Shown: positions 18,842-27,577 of the stretch, piece by piece
How positions within the stretch are numbered: the stretch's first letter is position 1
Layout: every line of letters begins with the position of its first letter
Source of the DNA: Motiliproteus sp. MSK22-1
GTDB taxonomy: Bacteria; Pseudomonadota; Gammaproteobacteria; Pseudomonadales; Balneatricaceae
Direction: 5' to 3'
Length of the DNA: 64,000 nt
Assembly (NCBI RefSeq): GCF_001968815.1
Contig: NZ_MIEQ01000021.1
Location: 1 to 64,000 of the forward strand
The notes under the pieces: model-generated
Databases searched by the model: none
What the model was told of the DNA's origin: nothing
Seen by the model: only the letters and a program-made list of their open reading frames with translations
Position numbers and translations under genes: made by a program

Positions 18842-19969
18842 ATGAGAAACTTTGCACTCGAAGTTTATCTTTCGTGTTGGGAATTCAGCGCTCAATATCA
18901 CATGACTGCTTCCGATAATGAAAGTATGTCGATGGCCGATCTTTTGGAAATGGCGTCGGAGGAAGACAGGAACGCATTTCAACAGAGTTGGCTTGGTTAT
19001 ACTGAGACTTGGGGGGCCGCGGATTTACGTGCTGCCATTGCAGCAACCTACAATGATATTGCTGCGAAAAATGTCCTGACCTTCGCCGGTGCCGGTGAGG
19101 GTATTTATGCTGCGATGAATGTGCTTCTGTCGAAGGACGATCACGCAATTGTTATCACGCCAAATTACCAAAGTGCGGAAACGGTTCCGCTTCAACTTTG
19201 TCAGGTTAGTGGTGTAGGGTTGCGAGAGGAAGAGGGTTGGGCACTGGACATTGACGAAATCGCTGCTGCTATTCGTCCAACAACCCGATTGATCTCTATT
19301 AACTTTCCAAACAACCCGACAGGGGCTGTGCTGCCCCGCAATCGACAGGATGAACTTGTTGCACTGTGTCGAAAGCACGGACTTTACCTGTTCAGTGATG
19401 AAGTTTACAGAGGTGTTGAGCGAGACCCTGAGTTCCGCGCGCCGCAGGTTGCGGATCTCTACGAAAAGGGGCTTTCTCTCAACGTTATGTCTAAGGCTTA
19501 TGGGCTACCCGGTCTTCGCATTGGCTGGATTGCCTGTCAGGATGATGCTTTGCTTGAAAAGATTGAGCATTTCAAACATTACCTGTCGATCTGTAATTCT
19601 GTACCGTCCGAAAAGCTTGCTCTGATTGCGCTGCGCAACAGAGAGCGAATTTTCGCAACAAATAAAAAACTTATAGTTGATAACCTGGCGTTGACCGATA
19701 GCATGATTGCTCAGTCCGGCGGGCTCTTGAAGTGGCACAAACCGCAAGGAGGTTGTGTCGGGTTCGTTGAATATCTAGGGCGGGATGGAGTGGACGCTTT
19801 TTGTTCCAGATTGGTAGAAGAAAAGGGTGTTTTGTTACTGCCTTCCTCTCTTTACAAGTCGGAGTTAGGGTCGACTCCCTGTCGCCATTTCCGTTTAGGC
19901 TTTGGCCGTCAGGGGAATTGGCAAGAAGGTCTGAGAGTGTTGCAAGAGCATGTTCGAAGTCTCGCATAA
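18842..19969 (+). CDS. PLP-dependent class I/II aminotransferase
   Basis: 375 residues, fold-type I. Motifs: NFPNNPTGAVLP at residues 154-165, SDEVY at 185-189 with the PLP-nitrogen Asp, and SKAYGLPGLRIGW with Schiff-base Lys218. The N-terminus is longer on aromatic and acidic residues than in AspC-type enzymes. It is translationally coupled to the YheO-like regulator (2-base gap). Substrate unknown; a role in D-amino-acid or unusual amino-acid metabolism is an inference from that neighbour. Confidence 0.87.
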   Translation: MRNFALEVYLSCWEFSAQYHMTASDNESMSMADLLEMASEEDRNAFQQSWLGYTETWGAADLRAAIAATYNDIAAKNVLTFAGAGEGIYAAMNVLLSKDDHAIVITPNYQSAETVPLQLCQVSGVGLREEEGWALDIDEIAAAIRPTTRLISINFPNNPTGAVLPRNRQDELVALCRKHGLYLFSDEVYRGVERDPEFRAPQVADLYEKGLSLNVMSKAYGLPGLRIGWIACQDDALLEKIEHFKHYLSICNSVPSEKLALIALRNRERIFATNKKLIVDNLALTDSMIAQSGGLLKWHKPQGGCVGFVEYLGRDGVDAFCSRLVEEKGVLLLPSSLYKSELGSTPCRHFRLGFGRQGNWQEGLRVLQEHVRSLA

Positions 19970-20186
19970 TCAGAGCAGGATATAGGCTCATAACTCCAGC
20001 TGAAAACCAGAGCATCGGTCGACATTAGTAACAATACCACCAATGCATATGGGCTGGCTGGATATGGGGGTGACAGAACTGCGCGGATCAGAAGCAATCG
20101 ATAGCGTGCAATAGTGTCAGCCCCCCAGTCCAGGCAGGTTTTTGAGAGACTAATAATGCTTTTTTGTTAGTTCGAACGACACCGGC

Positions 20187-20513
20187 CTATTTCATAAGTT
20201 TGCAGTACCCAAATCCGCATTTCATCACCAATAGATAGTTTGTTGCACCTGAACACCAAGCGACGTAAATTCGCACACCTTCACGGTGGAGTTCGGCAAC
20301 CTTTGATATTTTATAATCCTGGCAACCTGCATTTCTGAACTTTAGTGACACATCCGACTTCGTTTCAGCCATAGACAGGCTGGTCAGCAGTAAGGATATA
20401 AATAGCAGCAGTGTTCTGGGAAGTACATTCCGGTTTTTCTTCTGTCGATTTTTGTTGAGGTCAGGAAGACGACCAAAGAAACTTTCTTTTGCTATAAATT
20501 TGTTATTTTCCAC
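20187..20513 (-). CDS. Small hypothetical exported protein
   Basis: 108 residues, GTG start with a strong aaggag site 6 bases upstream. A basic N-terminal stretch is followed by a hydrophobic segment (LLLFISLLLTSLSMA), probably a long signal peptide or an N-terminal anchor. The mature part has four Cys (GCQDYK, WCSG, KCGFGYC), suggesting disulfides in the periplasm. No family recognised. It is transcribed in the same direction as the EamA gene 76 bases upstream and may be its partner. Confidence 0.6.
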   Translation of the reverse strand: MENNKFIAKESFFGRLPDLNKNRQKKNRNVLPRTLLLFISLLLTSLSMAETKSDVSLKFRNAGCQDYKISKVAELHREGVRIYVAWCSGATNYLLVMKCGFGYCKLMK

Positions 20514-20589
20514 CTGGATCTCCTTGGGATCTGGAAGTGCTCTATCAATGCATGAATAGAGTCGAGTTTCACAGAATCCCAGTGGATGA

Positions 20590-21474
20590 TTAACCTTGCT
20601 GAGCCGCTACTTCATCAGAACGGCGACTCGGCCATTGGCTTATTATCATTCCCATTAACATGAGCCCACATCCTAACAGTTCTTTGGTGCCAATGGTCTC
20701 ACCGAGTAATAGCCAGCCACCAATGACCGCAAATACGGCTTCGGTTGCCAGGATTAGCGCGGTTACACTTGGCTCAACCTTTCGTTGAGCAATTATTTGT
20801 AGCGTACAGGCAATACCGCTGGAGGCTATGCCAGCATAGAGCAATGGCAACCATGCGTCTTTAAATCCATTGATCTCGGGAGATTCAAATAACAGAGCGC
20901 AGGCGCTTGCCCAAACAGCAGCAACAATAAACTGGCTGATTGAAAGACTTATAGCATCGACTTGGCGGGACAGCCAGCCAATAACGATGACATGTCCTGT
21001 CCAGAAGAAGGCGCCAATCAATTCCAACAGGTCTCCGTTATTGATAGAGAAGTCAGGACCGATACTCAGCGCATATAAGCCCAGCACTGCGAGAATTACG
21101 CCACTCCAGGTCTGCGGAGTGGTGGATTGTCCCAGAAATATACCTGCGATAGGCACCATGACAATGTACATTCCTGTAATAAAGCCTGCGTTACCTGCCG
21201 TTGTATGAAGCAGTCCGAATTGCTGAAAGCTAAATCCAGCAAACATGATTGTGCCGGCAACAAGTCCGCCGATAAGCAACGTTTTTCCTTGTGGTGTGCG
21301 TTTACCACCCATCAAAAACCAAAGTGGCAGCAACGATAAGGCGCCAAGTAAAAAGCGGGCTGCATTAAAGCTGTGAGGCTCCAGATAGTCCATACCTGCG
21401 CTCTGGGCAACAAAAGCAAATCCCCAGATTGCGGCAACAGTGACAAGTAAAAGATGGGAGGGGCTGATAGACAT
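20590..21474 (-). CDS. EamA/DMT-superfamily transporter
   Basis: 294 residues with ten hydrophobic segments in two EamA halves. The N-terminal half has AAIWGFAFVAQ and the sequence NAARFLLGALSLLPL; the second half has GIACTLQIIAQRKVEPSVTALILATEAVFAV, a typical EamA repeat. Inner-membrane permease, probably an exporter of amino acids or metabolites; substrate cannot be told. Close in style to YicL/RhaT-like DMT carriers. Confidence 0.9.
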   Translation of the reverse strand: MSISPSHLLLVTVAAIWGFAFVAQSAGMDYLEPHSFNAARFLLGALSLLPLWFLMGGKRTPQGKTLLIGGLVAGTIMFAGFSFQQFGLLHTTAGNAGFITGMYIVMVPIAGIFLGQSTTPQTWSGVILAVLGLYALSIGPDFSINNGDLLELIGAFFWTGHVIVIGWLSRQVDAISLSISQFIVAAVWASACALLFESPEINGFKDAWLPLLYAGIASSGIACTLQIIAQRKVEPSVTALILATEAVFAVIGGWLLLGETIGTKELLGCGLMLMGMIISQWPSRRSDEVAAQQG

Positions 21475-21810
21475 AGCTAAAACGGTTCCGGTAAGTTGAA
21501 ATAATGGTGGTTATTTTATCGGTGGAGCGGGGAACGGGAACAGAGGGAGACTAACGATATAACGGCAAAAAACTTAAGATAGCGTAGTAAATTCAGGTTG
21601 TAACTTTTCAATCGAAAGTGCAGGTCTCCAGTAATAGAGATAAACAAATTTGCTGCCATAAAGACCTACATCGTCGGCCACTGGAATAGTTGTATCAGTA
21701 TTATCAGCTCAGCAATGTTGGCACCAGCGGAGCCAAGAGTTAATGTCATATTCGCTAGGCGAATTGGCTTTAAATTATCAGCAATAATCAGATAACTTAA
21801 AGCCAGATTG
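21475..21810. other. Intergenic stretch, no gene seen
   Basis: About 340 bases between the EamA gene and the MOSC fusion gene, both on the minus strand. Open frames here are shadows of the fusion gene's 3' end. No hairpin with a T tract or RNA motif recognised. Confidence 0.4.
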
Positions 21811-23751
21811 CTATCCAGCTTCAATAACCATATCTGATAATGGGCGACAGCTGCAGGCCAGCACATAATTCTCTGACTTTTCCTGCTCTGAGAGAGCATC
21901 GTCGGCAAAGGATTGATATTCACCGCTGACCACTTTGACTTTACATTGTCCACAGATACCGGCTCTACAGGAATAAGCCATATCAAGACCGGCGTCTTCG
22001 CCCTGTTCCAGTATTGTACGTTGATTATTCCCCATCACATGAGTGTCCCAGCTATCGAACAATAAGGAGACTTCTTTCTCGGCTTCTTTTACAGGACCTG
22101 AGTTAAAGCCGAAGCTCTCTTCAAAGTATCGTTGTTCTGGAACACCGAGCTCCATCACCAGTTTTTTGGCAGATTCCATAAAGGCTGCAGGCCCACAGAC
22201 AAAAACAGTGTATTCAGAGATATCTGGAACAACTTCCAGCAGTCGTTGCTTGTCCAGGCGGCCACTGCCGCCTTGCCAGTGACTGCTTGTATCGCCAGTC
22301 AGGGTATAGGCGAGGGATAACTGAGAGTGTTGTTTTGCTAACAGGTCTAGCTCTGTACGACTAATGAGATCTGCTTCGGTGCGGGCACTGTGCATGAACA
22401 CCGTTTTCGCTTCACTCTGGGTATCGCTCAGGTAACGAGCCATAGACAGCATCGGAGTAATTCCGCTGCCAGCAGAGAGCAGCAAAGCTTTGTCTGTTTT
22501 GTCGGCGGCATACCAGTGGAACTCGCCTTCGGGTGCGATCGCTTCAACTCGACTGCCTTCCTGCAGATTGTCGTGTAACCAGTTTGATACAAGCCCGTCA
22601 GTGACTCGTTTGACAGTAATACTGAAGTGGCCCAGTCGTGTAGGAGAAGACGACAGGGTATAGCAGCGACGAATTTCATTACCATCGATATTGAGTAACA
22701 GGGTCAGATACTGCCCAGGTTGGTAGTCAACATGGTGATCTGTTTCTGTTTGAAACCGGAAGGTCTTAACGTCAGCAGTTTCTTCGATTACACGAACGCA
22801 GCGCAGATTGAGTTGCTGTCCCTTCGTCCAGGCTAGTCGGTTACTTTGGTTTTTAATCCTGGATTGATGCACTGGTTTTGACTCTGAGGCGGGTAATGAT
22901 TCAGCCAAAGAATGGTCGATATAGTTGACCGGAGGTTGCGTTTCCAGAATTTCGACCCTGTCTCCCTGTTTTATCAACCCTTCATTTAAGGGAACCAGGT
23001 TTTGACCGAAAAACACGTCATTTTGACTATCTTCATCCGTGCCCCGGCGAAATTTTTGCAATGTAGCCAAGGGTTCTCTGTTTTCATCAAACTTGCCATT
23101 AGCTGGATCGAGGGTCGTGAAGATGCAACGGGAGCAGGGGTTGATAACTTCGAATGTTACTTCGCCGATACGAATGGTTTTCCAACTGTCTTCAGCAAAT
23201 GAGTCGCATCCATTGACGACGATATTGGGACGAAATCGCTCCATCTTGACTGGTTCAGAGAGGCGGGCATTCAAACCTTCCAGCGAGGCTTCAGAGATCA
23301 GTAGCAAGGGATAAGCATCGGCAAAACTAACCTGCTTTCCTGGAGCTTCAATTGAGCGAATAGCCTGCTCTCCCATAAATAGCAACTGGCAGGGTTGGTC
23401 CAGATAATCACTGAACCATTGGTCATAATCGGAGCAGCAATAAAGGCCTTGGAAGTGATCGCTCCACACCTGGACAGGTTGGTAACGATCACTGAAGTCA
23501 GTGTAACGGACAGCCAGTGGTGTCTGTCCAGGTGCGCTAAGTAACAGCCCATCTGCCGTCAGAGTCGCATCAACCCGGGCCAGTTTGGGGTGTTTGCGCG
23601 CCGTCATGAAGGTGCCATCGGGCTCGGTGACCACAAATCGGCGATCAAACGCCAGGCCTTTGTTTTCTACCCAGGCGCGGGACTGGTGAGTTGGGGCCGT
23701 CGATTTAATGGGGTAGATACTTATCCGAGAAAGCTCAACGTTATTGTCCAA
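21811..23751 (-). CDS. MOSC domain - ferredoxin reductase - [2Fe-2S] ferredoxin fusion oxidoreductase
   Basis: 646 residues in three parts. Residues 1-270 form a YcbX/mARC-like MOSC_N plus MOSC unit (IYPIKSTAP, RPNIVVNG, and NPCSRC with Cys206/209, one of which would bind molybdenum). Residues 310-545 form a ferredoxin-NAD(P) reductase: RRCYTLSSSP (FAD), LLSAGSGITPM (NAD) and VFVCGPAAFM. Residues 560-646 form a plant-type [2Fe-2S] domain with Cys595, 600, 603 and a fourth at 633 or 635. The parts resemble the separate chains of N-hydroxylated-compound reduction by YcbX or mARC with its electron donor, here in one chain. The substrate is likely an N-oxygenated compound. Confidence 0.88.
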   Translation of the reverse strand: MDNNVELSRISIYPIKSTAPTHQSRAWVENKGLAFDRRFVVTEPDGTFMTARKHPKLARVDATLTADGLLLSAPGQTPLAVRYTDFSDRYQPVQVWSDHFQGLYCCSDYDQWFSDYLDQPCQLLFMGEQAIRSIEAPGKQVSFADAYPLLLISEASLEGLNARLSEPVKMERFRPNIVVNGCDSFAEDSWKTIRIGEVTFEVINPCSRCIFTTLDPANGKFDENREPLATLQKFRRGTDEDSQNDVFFGQNLVPLNEGLIKQGDRVEILETQPPVNYIDHSLAESLPASESKPVHQSRIKNQSNRLAWTKGQQLNLRCVRVIEETADVKTFRFQTETDHHVDYQPGQYLTLLLNIDGNEIRRCYTLSSSPTRLGHFSITVKRVTDGLVSNWLHDNLQEGSRVEAIAPEGEFHWYAADKTDKALLLSAGSGITPMLSMARYLSDTQSEAKTVFMHSARTEADLISRTELDLLAKQHSQLSLAYTLTGDTSSHWQGGSGRLDKQRLLEVVPDISEYTVFVCGPAAFMESAKKLVMELGVPEQRYFEESFGFNSGPVKEAEKEVSLLFDSWDTHVMGNNQRTILEQGEDAGLDMAYSCRAGICGQCKVKVVSGEYQSFADDALSEQEKSENYVLACSCRPLSDMVIEAG

Positions 23752-24109
23752 TGGGAACGACTCCTCAATAGTATTTGGATACCGGGATTTCAGATGTATT
23801 AGTTCTCAGGCCGCTTGTATTTCAGGTAATGCGGTGTTCAGACTATCAGATGTTCAGACAGTGTCGTTTTCAGGCAGAACCCTAGCCTACTATATTTTTG
23901 TCTCTATGTGTTTGCTCCTGTTGTAAGAACTTTAAACAATAGAAAGATATTTTCCGGCAGTCGGTTAGCAGAGGGCTATACTTAAATTAGGAGAAGTTGA
24001 TTTTATGAAGGATGCTAGGAAAGCTGCGGAAAAGTCCCCTGTGCCCCTGAGGGCTCGCTGATAAACTAACGGACTTATCTGTCGGATCCCTAAGAACGAG
24101 GACCGGGTC
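23752..24109. other. Intergenic region with a short possible leader frame
   Basis: Divergent promoter region between the MOSC fusion gene and the small Cys-rich gene. TGTTCAGAC occurs twice, at 23835 and 23851. An 18-codon frame (24005-24061, starting MKDARKAAEK), about 11 bases after an aggag, could be a leader peptide but is unproven. A GTGCCCCTGAGGGC segment lies at its end. Confidence 0.35.
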
Positions 24110-24388
24110 ATGAGTTGTCAAATCCCCGGATGTGTCGGTCACTATGATCTGGAGCGCATAGCTGCAGTGGCCAAGAAGCGTTTCGTTGAAGGTTTTGACA
24201 CCGTCACATTGTTACAACAGGCGAAAACCGATAGCGAAAAGGAAGAGGTCGTGCTCATTTCTATGCTTAAAGTTGAAGATGAGCAGATTCGCCAGTTGGA
24301 ACTCTGTTGTCCCCACCAGGAAAACTGTAAGGTACTGGATTGTCGTAAGCGACTCAAAGAACTGCTTGCTGAGGAGCTGGCTGGCTGA
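24110..24388 (+). CDS. Small Cys-rich hypothetical protein
   Basis: 92 residues, no signal peptide. Cys at both ends: CQIPGC near the N-terminus and CCPHQENCKVLDC near the C-terminus, with a helical middle (AVAKKRFVEGFDTVTLLQQA) and a charged C-terminal helix. The Cys spacing suggests metal binding, but no known motif fits exactly. An agga ribosome site precedes the ATG. It is convergent with the LysR gene. Function unknown. Confidence 0.65.
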   Translation: MSCQIPGCVGHYDLERIAAVAKKRFVEGFDTVTLLQQAKTDSEKEEVVLISMLKVEDEQIRQLELCCPHQENCKVLDCRKRLKELLAEELAG

Positions 24389-24435
24389 GCGGTTATGTTA
24401 GCAACGAGTCTTTCTTTAGCATTCGGGTATCAGCA

Positions 24436-25368
24436 TTACGGCATCACCACCGCAAACAGACCATTGGATGAATCTGCCGCTTTGGTTAGTTCAGATCGAA
24501 GGAGTTCAGTGAATTCCACTGCTAACTGAGATTTTGACCGCGTTGCTGGATAGATGATGTTGTAGGTAAAGTTGATGTCCGGCTCAAAGCGCTTGACGAT
24601 TAATCCTTGAGGAGCGAACTGCAGCGCGGTCATCGGATCAACCAGCGAGACGCCTGTGCCTGCTAATACAAAAGAGCAAGCAACGTGGGATACCTGTGTA
24701 TCGAAAGTGAGTTGTCGACTGACCTGAGCTTTCTCAAAAACTTCATCCACTTTATAACGGACGCTCTGTTCGGTTCCCAGAGAGACAAACATTTCTCCCT
24801 GCAGGTCTTCTGGAAAGATACAGTCTTTGTCTTTCAGGGGGTGTCCTGGGGGGAGGATACACACCAGTCGGCTCTTGCTCAGGGTTTGAACTTCTATCGC
24901 AGGGTCAGAGACGCTAATGGCTGAAATACCAATATCAAAGTGTTGAGTGGATATCCAGTCTGCAACCTGTTGTGAACTGCGTACCTGCAGCGTAACAGCA
25001 ACACCTTTGTGGTCCCGCATAAAATCATGCACAACCTGCGGCATAAACCCCTGGGCTAATGCTGGCATTGATACGATGCGCAGCGTTCCCCGATGGAAAC
25101 TGCGTAATTCTTCAGCCGTTCGTGCCAGTTTCTCGATACCCACGAAAGACTTCTCCACTTCCTCAAAAAGAATGAGAGCTTCCGGTGTCGGAGTCAGTCG
25201 CTTTTTGTGACGCACAAAAAGTGGCACCTTTACCGCCTCCTCAAAATCCGTTAGCAGGCGACTGACCGCAGGCTGGGATATGTACAAAATTTCTGCTGCA
25301 CCGGTGGTTGTTCCAGCAATCATGACTGCTCGGAATGCTTCTACCTGACGGAAACTTAACTTGGCCAT
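24436..25368 (-). CDS. LysR-family transcriptional regulator
   Basis: 310 residues. Winged helix-turn-helix at the N-terminus (FRQVEAFRAVMIAGTTTGAAEILYISQPAVSRLL) and a periplasmic-binding-protein-like effector domain from about residue 90. It is divergent from the TRAP transporter operon, with a palindromic LysR-type box in the shared promoter, so it probably controls the TRAP/dehydrogenase genes. It resembles NocR/OccR-type opine regulators in its N-terminal half, which is suggestive only. Confidence 0.92.
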   Translation of the reverse strand: MAKLSFRQVEAFRAVMIAGTTTGAAEILYISQPAVSRLLTDFEEAVKVPLFVRHKKRLTPTPEALILFEEVEKSFVGIEKLARTAEELRSFHRGTLRIVSMPALAQGFMPQVVHDFMRDHKGVAVTLQVRSSQQVADWISTQHFDIGISAISVSDPAIEVQTLSKSRLVCILPPGHPLKDKDCIFPEDLQGEMFVSLGTEQSVRYKVDEVFEKAQVSRQLTFDTQVSHVACSFVLAGTGVSLVDPMTALQFAPQGLIVKRFEPDINFTYNIIYPATRSKSQLAVEFTELLRSELTKAADSSNGLFAVVMP

Positions 25369-25411
25369 TTGCTTCTCTTTGATCCTCTATAAGGCTGTTC
25401 CAAGCGCAGCA

Positions 25412-25436
25412 ACTTAATAACATTTTGTTATTAAGT
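25412..25436. promoter_or_regulatory. LysR-type operator in the divergent promoter
   Basis: ACTTAATAAC, five bases, GTTATTAAGT: a perfect 10-bp inverted repeat containing a 15-bp T-N11-A type core (ATAACATTTTGTTAT). It sits 44 bases before the regulator's start and about 165 before dctQ, the typical place for an autoregulatory and activating LysR box. Confidence 0.65.
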
Positions 25437-25600
25437 GCTTAATATATACGATTTGATGTTATTAGTCTTGGTCGGCACCATAGGTCCTGTATCAAGGAGT
25501 GTTTGTTCACAGCAAATAAACCTCCTGAATTCGGTCTTCGGTATAGCAACGTTTCTGGGGTTTTACCGAAGACGAACAACGACAGAATAAGAGAGAATCT

Positions 25601-26164
25601 ATGGAAACCTTCTTTAGATATACGCTGACCCTGCTGATTAGCATGGTAGCCGGTTTTCAGTTTGTACAGGTGATAACTCGCTATGTGTTTGAGACTCCGA
25701 TAATGGGTCTGGAAGAAATAGCCGTTATACCGACCTTGTGGCTGTATATCCTGGGTTCAATTAATGCCTCCCGGGAAGATACCCAGATCAGGGCTAACGT
25801 ACTGGAAATCTTCCTGGATACCGAACGGGCGCGGCATGTCCTGATGGTGGTTTCTGAATCGATCAGCCTGATCATATCTATCTGGTTAACCTGGTGGGCT
25901 TGGGATTACCTGACTTACGCTTTGCGGGTCTGGAAGCAAACACCAACGCTTTACCTCCCTACGATTACCTATGACTGTGCTTTATTCACAGGTTTATTAC
26001 TAATGACGCTGTTTGTTGCCTGGCACCTGTATCGAAATACCGTCTTTCTGATCAAGGGTGGTCCGCAGGCAGATCAGGTGATCGACCACGACTTCCCTGA
26101 TACCACAGAAGTAGTCGAATTCAAGACGCTGGATCAACATCAGGAGGAGAATAATCGTGGTTGA
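25601..26164 (+). CDS. TRAP transporter small permease (DctQ family)
   Basis: 187 residues, four membrane helices. The second helix region carries the family pattern QVITRYVFETPIMGLEEIAVIPTLW. It forms the integral membrane complex with the large permease. An acidic cytoplasmic tail follows the last helix. It overlaps the start of the next gene by 8 bases. Confidence 0.92.
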   Translation: METFFRYTLTLLISMVAGFQFVQVITRYVFETPIMGLEEIAVIPTLWLYILGSINASREDTQIRANVLEIFLDTERARHVLMVVSESISLIISIWLTWWAWDYLTYALRVWKQTPTLYLPTITYDCALFTGLLLMTLFVAWHLYRNTVFLIKGGPQADQVIDHDFPDTTEVVEFKTLDQHQEENNRG

Positions 26165-27455
26165 GATCGCATTGTTAGCATTTGTTGTACTGGTTATTCT
26201 GCTGACCCTGGGGGTCCCCTTACCCTATTGTTTTGGTGCAGGATTGATGGTGATGACTCTGGTGGGTGATGCCACCATGAAAGGGATGATGGTCTGGGGG
26301 TTTAGTCAGCTGACTAACCCTGTTCTGTTGGCTCTGCCGTTATTCGTGTTTGCCGGCACCATTATGAGTGTCAGCGGAATCGCCGGTAGCTTGCTGAATT
26401 TCGTAAATGTTTTTGTGGGCAGGATCCGCGGTGGATTAGGCGTAGTTGCCTCCGTCAGTTGTGCCATTATCGGTGCCATCTCAGGTAGCGGACTTACCGG
26501 TATCGCAGCGATTGGTCCGTTGCTTATTCCTGAGATGGAAAAGAAGGGCTATCCCCGTGCCTACGCAACGGCTTTGGTGGCCAATTCTTCAATTTTGGGA
26601 CTTCTTATCCCTCCAAGTGTAACCATGATTGTCTACGGCTGGGTGACAGAAACCTCCATTCTGGCTTGTTTTCTGGCGACTCTTGGACCGGGTCTGTTAA
26701 TTACCTTCAATTTTGCCGTGATCAATCTGATTGTTTCGCGAAAGTTCAATCTGGTGCTCGATGAGCCAATGGAATTTAAGGCATTGATGAAGGAGGCATC
26801 CAGCCGCACCTTTAATGCCGTACCTGCATTGCTGATGCCGGTCATCATCCTGGGTGGTATCTACGGCGGCATTATGACGCCGACAGAAGCTGCTGCAGTA
26901 GCGGTTATTTACGCCCTGCCGGTAGGTTTCATGATTTATAAGAAACTGACCTGGAAGACTTTTTTGGCTTCGGGTAAAGAGTCCGCTACTGCTGTCGGAT
27001 CAATTTTGATCATGATTCTGTTTAGTCTGATGCTCAGTCAGATCTACGTAATGGAGGATATACCTCAAGCGCTTGTAGAGCAGATTTTTGAACTGACAAC
27101 CGACAAGACCCTATTGCTGATTCTGGTAAATATCTTCCTGTTTTGTATCGGTATGGTGGTTAATGATATCACTGCGATTATCCTGACAGCGCCTCTGTTA
27201 CTGCCGTTAATGGCTGCTATTGGTGTTGGTCCTATCCAGTTTGCGGCAATCATTGGTGTTAACACCGCGATGGGAGGAGTGACCCCACCTTATGCCAGCA
27301 TTCTCTATCTCGGTGCCCGGATCGGTCAGGTTAAATTTACCGAAGTTGTTAAACCGGCCATGTTGTTGATCTTATTTGGCTATGTCCCTGTGGTCTTCCT
27401 GGTTTCCCTGTGGCCCGACCTGTCTGAATACTTCCCCAGATTACTGGGGTACTGA
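26157..27455 (+). CDS. TRAP transporter large permease (DctM family)
   Basis: 432 residues with about 12 membrane segments. Typical DctM stretches: LPLFVFAGTIMSVSGIAGSLLNF, IGAISGSGLTGIAAIGPLLIPEM, and NTAMGGVTPPYASILYLGARI. Uses the sodium gradient to import an organic anion or zwitterion delivered by the binding protein. GTG start with a gga gga site inside the end of dctQ, so translation is coupled. Confidence 0.95.
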   Translation: MVEIALLAFVVLVILLTLGVPLPYCFGAGLMVMTLVGDATMKGMMVWGFSQLTNPVLLALPLFVFAGTIMSVSGIAGSLLNFVNVFVGRIRGGLGVVASVSCAIIGAISGSGLTGIAAIGPLLIPEMEKKGYPRAYATALVANSSILGLLIPPSVTMIVYGWVTETSILACFLATLGPGLLITFNFAVINLIVSRKFNLVLDEPMEFKALMKEASSRTFNAVPALLMPVIILGGIYGGIMTPTEAAAVAVIYALPVGFMIYKKLTWKTFLASGKESATAVGSILIMILFSLMLSQIYVMEDIPQALVEQIFELTTDKTLLLILVNIFLFCIGMVVNDITAIILTAPLLLPLMAAIGVGPIQFAAIIGVNTAMGGVTPPYASILYLGARIGQVKFTEVVKPAMLLILFGYVPVVFLVSLWPDLSEYFPRLLGY

Positions 27456-27577
27456 TCCAGCCCTGTGAATGCACTTAGTACGAGTTCTATAAACCGAACG
27501 TAACAACAACCTTAAACCGCTGAAAACAGATTGGCTCGAAATTTGAGTCGACTGAACTTTAAATGAGGAAAATAAAA

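Noticed and set aside
21666-21986. 106-codon minus-strand frame at the end of the MOSC fusion gene
   Set aside because: Overlaps the strongly supported ferredoxin domain in another frame; shadow.
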